From Bradyrhizobium liaoningense (GTDB taxonomy: Bacteria; Pseudomonadota; Alphaproteobacteria; Rhizobiales; Xanthobacteraceae), in the NCBI RefSeq assembly GCF_018130825.1, contig NZ_JAFCJS010000002.1, positions 744,001 through 808,000 of the forward strand: a stretch of DNA of 64,000 nucleotides. The letters are read 5' to 3'. The notes below the pieces were generated by a model, which ran no database searches, was not told where the DNA came from, and saw only the letters and a list, made by a program, of their open reading frames with translations. Of the stretch, positions 59,550-64,000 are shown piece after piece. A program made the translations under genes and the position numbers. How positions within the stretch are numbered: position 1 is the stretch's first letter; each line of letters starts with the position of its first letter.

Positions 59550-60188
59550 ATGAAGCGTTCAGCCGCCGAGATCGTCAGGGAATACGGACCTTTTGACGGC
59601 GTCGAAGCCGTGCATGGCGTCACCTATGACGGCACCCATGTCTGGTTCGCGTCCGGCGACAAGCTGAATGCGGTCGATCCGTCCAGCGGCGAGATCGCAC
59701 GCTCCATCGACGTCGCCGCGCATGCGGGCACCGCGTTCGACGGCCGCCACCTGTTCCAGATCGCCGAAGACCGCATCCAGAAGATTGACGCCGCGACCGG
59801 CAAGGTGATCTCCACCATCCTCGCGCCCGGTGGCGGTGGCGATTCAGGTTTGGCCTGGGCGGAGGGCTCGCTCTGGGTCGGTCAATACCGGGAGCGCAAG
59901 ATCCATCAGATCGATCCGGCCACAGGGAAGGTTCTCCGCACCATCGAGAGCAAGCGCTTCGTCACCGGCGTCACCTGGGTCGATGGCGAGCTCTGGCACG
60001 GCACCTGGGAAGGCGAGGACAGCGACATCAGGAGGGTCGATCCTGACACGGGCAAGGTGCTGGAGCAGCTCGACCTGCCCGCAGGCACCATGGTCTCGGG
60101 CCTGGAGTCCGACGGCGGTGACCGCTTCTACTGCGGTGGCGGAGATCGCGGCAATGTGAGAGCGGTCCGCCGTCCGCGGCGCGGCTAG
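59550..60188 (+). CDS. Beta-propeller protein, glutamine cyclotransferase-like
   Basis: A 212-residue protein of repeated strands (for example GVTYDGTHVWFASGD, FDGRHLFQIAED, VTWVDGELWHGTWEG), forming about five propeller blades. It resembles the glutamine cyclotransferase and Vgb-lyase superfamily. It has no signal peptide, so it is probably cytoplasmic. Activity cannot be deduced. It follows the regulator gene closely, so cotranscription is likely. Confidence 0.75.
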   Translation: MKRSAAEIVREYGPFDGVEAVHGVTYDGTHVWFASGDKLNAVDPSSGEIARSIDVAAHAGTAFDGRHLFQIAEDRIQKIDAATGKVISTILAPGGGGDSGLAWAEGSLWVGQYRERKIHQIDPATGKVLRTIESKRFVTGVTWVDGELWHGTWEGEDSDIRRVDPDTGKVLEQLDLPAGTMVSGLESDGGDRFYCGGGDRGNVRAVRRPRRG

Positions 60189-60317
60189 TCCCGCGATCCG
60201 CGGCAATTGCGCGTTAGCGACCGTTAACCTGTTCGCCCCAATTCCACCCCCTTGGTGCGCTCTAGCGCCCTTCTCGCCCGCCCTGTAAAATCCCCACCGG
60301 GGCGGCTTGGGGGATTG

Positions 60318-61886
60318 ATGCGACTGACGTTGAATCTGAAGACTATCCTGATCGCCGTCGTGGTGCTCGCGGCGTCGTTCTTCATCAGCCTGAAGGCGAT
60401 GGACTGGCTCGCGCCGCGCGCGACGAATTCCGCCCCGCCGGTCGCACAACTGCCACCGCTGCCGCCGGTCGCAAAGAGCTCGATCGTGGTCGCGCCGGTC
60501 GCTATTGCGCTGTCGGCGATCCGCGAGCAGGCCGAGAAGGCCGCGCCGCGCAATTTCGCCGGCAAGGCCGACAATCCGATCTCGCAGATCCTGGAGAACG
60601 CCGATATCGGCTGGACCGCGGTGCGCGGACCGATGGCGGCTGCCGGCGACAAGGACGTGCTGACGATCTCGACGCCGCTCTCCGGCAAGCTCAACGTGAC
60701 CGGCTCGCTGTCGGCGAAGGCCACCGGCGCGCTCGGCGATGCGCTCGGCAGCGTGCTCGGCGGTGACGCCGCAAAGCGGATCGGCGCGGTCAACATCAAG
60801 AATCTGAACGCCAGCGCCGAGATCAAGGGCAACGTCATCGTCACCTCGCGGCCGAAGCTCGCGGCGAACTGGCATCTGGAGCCCAATCTCGGCGCCCAGG
60901 TCAATCTCGGCGACACCAACCTCAACGTCTCCGGCGCCAAGGTCAACGTGCCGGCGCAGGTGAAGCCGCTGATCGACAAGAATGTCGGCGAGCAGATCAA
61001 CATCGTCTCCGAGCGCATCCGCAACGATCCCTCGCTGCGCGAGAATGCCAAAGTGCAATGGGCCAAGGCCTGCCGCTCGATCCCGCTGCAAGGCTCGGGC
61101 TCATCGGCGGCGCTGCCGCCGCTCTGGCTGGAAATGAAGCCGACCCGCGCCATCGCGGCGCAACCACGCGTCGATGCGCAGAACGTGACGCTGCTGCTCG
61201 GCCTCGAGCTCGAGACGCGCGTCACCTCGGCCCCGTCCAAACCGGACTGCCCGTTCCCGGAAAAAATCTCGATCGTGCCGCCGACCGGCACCGGCGTGAA
61301 CATCGCCGTGCCGATCGACGTGCCCTTCACCGAGATCAACAAGCTCGTCGCCGCGCAGATGGTCGGCCACACCTATCCCGAGGACGGTTCTGGCCCGGTA
61401 GATGTCACCGTGAAGAGCGTCAACGTGATCCCGTCGGGCGACCGGCTGCTGATCTCGCTCCTGGTGCGCGCCAAGGAAAAGAAGAGCTGGCTCGGGCTCG
61501 GCGCCGAGGCGACCGTTCACATCTGGGGCCGGCCGATGCTCGACCAGGCGCAGCAGACGCTGCGGCTCGCCGACATCCAGCTCGCGGTCGAGTCCGAAGC
61601 GGCCTTCGGCCTACTCGGCGCGGCGGCGCGCGCCGTCGTGCCACAGATGCAGCAGGCGCTGGTTCAGAACGCGAAGCTCGACCTGAAGCCGATCGCCGCC
61701 AACGCGCGCGAGAAGATCGCCGCCGCGATCGCCGACTACCAGAAGAGCGAGGACGGCCTCAAGGTCGACGCCAGGATCGACAGCCTGACGCTCGCCGACA
61801 TCGCCTTCGACTCCAAGACGCTGCGCGTGGTTGCGGAAGCCGGCGGAACGCTCAATGTGTCCGTGACGAAGCTGTCGGGGATGTAG
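60318..61886 (+). CDS. DUF4403 membrane-anchored protein
   Basis: A 522-residue protein with one N-terminal membrane helix (about 8-26), a Pro-rich segment and a long beta-rich region. The repeats that include ITSPLSGKLNVTG-like strands and WGRPMLDQAQQTLRLADI match the DUF4403 family. Probably anchored in the inner membrane facing the periplasm, function unknown. The start at 60318 has GGGGGA upstream; a longer open frame from 60252 is not conserved-looking. Confidence 0.8.
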   Translation: MRLTLNLKTILIAVVVLAASFFISLKAMDWLAPRATNSAPPVAQLPPLPPVAKSSIVVAPVAIALSAIREQAEKAAPRNFAGKADNPISQILENADIGWTAVRGPMAAAGDKDVLTISTPLSGKLNVTGSLSAKATGALGDALGSVLGGDAAKRIGAVNIKNLNASAEIKGNVIVTSRPKLAANWHLEPNLGAQVNLGDTNLNVSGAKVNVPAQVKPLIDKNVGEQINIVSERIRNDPSLRENAKVQWAKACRSIPLQGSGSSAALPPLWLEMKPTRAIAAQPRVDAQNVTLLLGLELETRVTSAPSKPDCPFPEKISIVPPTGTGVNIAVPIDVPFTEINKLVAAQMVGHTYPEDGSGPVDVTVKSVNVIPSGDRLLISLLVRAKEKKSWLGLGAEATVHIWGRPMLDQAQQTLRLADIQLAVESEAAFGLLGAAARAVVPQMQQALVQNAKLDLKPIAANAREKIAAAIADYQKSEDGLKVDARIDSLTLADIAFDSKTLRVVAEAGGTLNVSVTKLSGM

Positions 61887-61993
61887 CGCCTCGCTCACCG
61901 GGCCCGCGCGCCTCTTCGCCGCTTGCGACGCTGGCATTCTCGCCGCAGGGTGCTAGTCTCACACGGCATTGTAGGGGACAACGCGAGGACAAC

Positions 61994-63103
61994 ATGGAAG
62001 CCGGCATGGTCACGCCTGCGCCGGCGCTGGTGCGCTTTTCCGGCATTCAGAAGACCTACGATGGCGAGCACCTCGTGGTGAAGAACCTCGATCTCGACAT
62101 CAGGAAGGGCGAGTTCATCACCCTGCTCGGTCCGTCGGGCTCGGGCAAGACGACCACGCTGATGATGCTGGCCGGCTTCGAGGTTCCGACCCATGGCGAG
62201 ATCTACCTCGCCGACCGGCCGATCAAGAACGTGCCGCCGCACAGGCGCGACATCGGCATGGTGTTCCAGAACTACGCCCTGTTTCCGCACCTGACGATCG
62301 CGGAGAATATCGCCTTCCCGCTCTCCGTTCGCAACACGAGCAAGGCGGACGTGCAGGAGCGTGTCAACGCGGCGCTGCGCATGATCAAGATGGAAACCAT
62401 GGCGCAGCGGCGGCCAGGGCAGCTGTCCGGCGGTCAGCAGCAGCGCGTCGCGCTGGCCCGCGCGCTGGTGTTCAACCCGCAACTCGTGCTGATGGACGAG
62501 CCCCTCGGCGCCCTCGACAAGCGCCTGCGGGAGCAGATGCAGCTGGAGATCAAGCAGCTGCACGAGACGATGGGCATCACGGTCGTCTACGTCACCCACG
62601 ATCAGAGCGAAGCGCTCACCATGTCGGACCGCATTGCTGTGTTCAACGACGGCATCGTGCAGCAGATCGACAGGCCCGACGCGCTGTATGAGCATCCGGT
62701 GAACAGCTTCGTCGCCCATTTCATCGGCGAGAACAATGTGCTGGCCGGCACCGTCGAGACCATCGACAAGGACTATTGCCGCGTCGCGCTGGCCGGCGGC
62801 GGCGCCGTCACCGCACGGGCGGTCAATGTCTCGGGCGCGGGCGCATCGACCTCGCTGTCGGTGCGGCCCGAGCGTGTCGCGATTGTTCCGGATGGCAGCG
62901 CCGGTGAAGGACCGAACCGGCTGCCGGCAAAAGTGCAGAACACCATCTATCTCGGCGACCACGCGCTGGCCGTGCTCGAGGTCGCCGGCAACGGGGAGTT
63001 CATGGTCAAGCTTCAACCGGGAGCGCATCACAGTCTTGCACCTGGCGAAGGCGTGTCCATCACCTTCCGGCCCGAGGATTGCCTCGCCCTCGATCCCGTA
63101 TGA
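61994..63103 (+). CDS. ABC importer ATPase, polyamine type (PotA-like)
   Basis: A 369-residue ATPase. Walker A GPSGSGKT is at 46-53, the Q-loop in MVFQNYALFPHLT, signature LSGGQ at 144-148, Walker B LVLMDE at 164-169 and the H-loop in YVTHDQSEA. A C-terminal TOBE domain follows (about 280-369). It energises uptake of spermidine, putrescine or related compounds. The start at 61994 has GAGGA upstream. A binding-protein gene follows 42 bp later. Confidence 0.92.
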   Translation: MEAGMVTPAPALVRFSGIQKTYDGEHLVVKNLDLDIRKGEFITLLGPSGSGKTTTLMMLAGFEVPTHGEIYLADRPIKNVPPHRRDIGMVFQNYALFPHLTIAENIAFPLSVRNTSKADVQERVNAALRMIKMETMAQRRPGQLSGGQQQRVALARALVFNPQLVLMDEPLGALDKRLREQMQLEIKQLHETMGITVVYVTHDQSEALTMSDRIAVFNDGIVQQIDRPDALYEHPVNSFVAHFIGENNVLAGTVETIDKDYCRVALAGGGAVTARAVNVSGAGASTSLSVRPERVAIVPDGSAGEGPNRLPAKVQNTIYLGDHALAVLEVAGNGEFMVKLQPGAHHSLAPGEGVSITFRPEDCLALDPV

Positions 63104-63145
63104 TGCAACGATCAACAGAACGCAGATGAAGAAGGAACAACGACC

Positions 63146-64000
63146 ATGCTGAAGCGCAAGATTGGCAAGATCGCTCTGGGTTTCGCCGCGGCACTGAGCG
63201 CCAGCGCTGCGCTGGCCACGGTCGCAGAGGCGCGCGACCTCACTGTCGTGTCGTGGGGCGGCGCGTACCAGGATGCCCAGAAGAAGGTCTATTTCGAGCC
63301 GTTCAAGAAGGCGTCTGGCGCGCCGATGAACGACGAGTCCTGGGACGGCGGCGTCGGCGTGTTGCGCGCCAAGGTGCAGGGAGGTGCCGCCACCTGGGAC
63401 GTCGTCCAGGTCGAGAGCGACGAGCTCGCGGTCGGCTGCGAGGAAGGCCTGTTCGAGAAGCTGGATTATTCCAAGATCGGCGGCGAGGCCGCTTACATCC
63501 CGCCGTCGGTCAATTCCTGCGGCGTCGGCGCCATCCTCTACGATTTCGTTCTCGGCTACGACAAGGACAAGCTGAAGGAGGCCCCCAAAGGCTGGGCCGA
63601 CTTCTTCGATACCAAGAAGATTCCCGGCAAGCGCGCGCTGCGTCAGGGCCCGAAGACCACGCTGGAGATTGCGCTGATGGCCGACGGCGTCGCGCCGAAG
63701 GACGTCTACAAGGTGCTGGCGACCGACGAGGGCGTCGATCGCGCTTTCAAGAAGCTCGACACCATCAAGGGCGACATCGTGTGGTGGAAGGCCGGCGCCC
63801 AGCCGCCGCAACTGCTCGCCTCCGGCGAGGTGGCGATGACCTCGGTCTACAATGGCCGCATCGACACCGCCAACAAGAACGAGAAGAAGAACTTTGGCAT
63901 GGTATGGGACGGCGCGCTCTTCACGCTCGACAGCTGGGTCATCCTGAAGGGCAGCCCGAACAAGGACGCGGCCTACAAGTTCCTCGACTTCGCAGGCAAG
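63146..64000 (+). CDS. Extracellular solute-binding protein, PotD-like (3' end cut by window edge)
   Basis: The 285 visible codons encode a signal peptide (cleavage near AEA-RD, residue 29) and most of a type II periplasmic binding fold. LTVVSWGGAYQDAQKKVYFE at the start of the mature protein is typical of polyamine- and amino-acid-derivative-binding proteins of the PotD group. It presumably delivers its ligand to permeases encoded to the right, powered by the upstream ATPase. The stop is outside the window. Confidence 0.92.
   Translation, partial: MLKRKIGKIALGFAAALSASAALATVAEARDLTVVSWGGAYQDAQKKVYFEPFKKASGAPMNDESWDGGVGVLRAKVQGGAATWDVVQVESDELAVGCEEGLFEKLDYSKIGGEAAYIPPSVNSCGVGAILYDFVLGYDKDKLKEAPKGWADFFDTKKIPGKRALRQGPKTTLEIALMADGVAPKDVYKVLATDEGVDRAFKKLDTIKGDIVWWKAGAQPPQLLASGEVAMTSVYNGRIDTANKNEKKNFGMVWDGALFTLDSWVILKGSPNKDAAYKFLDFAGK

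Noticed and set aside
60252..60317. Upstream start for the DUF4403 protein
   Set aside because: The added residues are Arg/Pro-rich, and the ATG at 60318 has a good ribosome-binding site directly before the membrane helix.

Overview
The window is chromosomal DNA of an alphaproteobacterium, most likely Bradyrhizobium or a close relative (Nitrobacteraceae). The reasons are its high GC content, a complete dcw (division and cell wall) cluster in the order rsmH-ftsL-ftsI-murE-murF-mraY-murD-ftsW-murG-murC-murB-ddl-ftsQ-ftsA-ftsZ-lpxC-bamD-recN-ligA, meso-DAP-type MurE, a long-linker FtsZ, and many short palindromic intergenic repeats of the kind typical of these genomes. I saw no tRNA, rRNA, CRISPR array, insertion sequence or phage gene. 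One structural RNA (RNase P) is present.

Positions 1-25892 are a minus-strand block running from rsmH (start at 25892) down to ligA, which is cut by the left window edge. It encodes the cytoplasmic and lipid-linked steps of peptidoglycan synthesis, the divisome proteins FtsL, FtsI, FtsW, FtsQ, FtsA and FtsZ, then lipid A synthesis (LpxC), outer-membrane assembly (BamD), and DNA repair and replication (RecN, LigA). Several genes overlap by ATGA, while other junctions are broken by hairpin-forming repeats. A terminator separates ftsZ from lpxC.

Positions 26000-36966 hold a divergent peptidoglycan amidase, an ECF sigma factor with a YCII partner, rnpB, an esterase-like hydrolase, a DUF983 protein divergent from a MocR regulator with paired direct repeats, a TSUP transporter, a MATE exporter and a fused ABC exporter. 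The ABC exporter has a long leader (36967-37231) with a good promoter, upstream ORFs and hairpins that could pair in alternative ways.

Positions 37040-48520 hold an EmrAB-type pump with a divergent TetR regulator and a perfect 23-bp operator, a DUF6665-like protein, a phosphatase-like protein, an extensin-like lipoprotein, several small exported proteins, a divergent pair of DUF2147 paralogues, a FecR-domain protein with a low-complexity tail, and a Nudix hydrolase.

Positions 48585-54077 look like a membrane-lipid neighbourhood: phosphatidylserine decarboxylase, a class III aminotransferase, a His-rich membrane protein, a PmtA-like methyltransferase and a GT4 glycosyltransferase. After it come an L,D-transpeptidase, a cytochrome c, an NTF2-like protein, an Lrp regulator with a GNAT acetyltransferase, and a cassette of a DUF899 protein, a small membrane protein, a TPR/winged-helix regulator and a beta-propeller protein. 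The window ends with a DUF4403 protein and the start of a polyamine-type ABC importer cut by the right edge.

No defence system or other clearly new machine is obvious. The best candidates for undescribed biology are the ABC exporter leader, the DUF2147 pair, the lipid neighbourhood and the DUF899 cassette.
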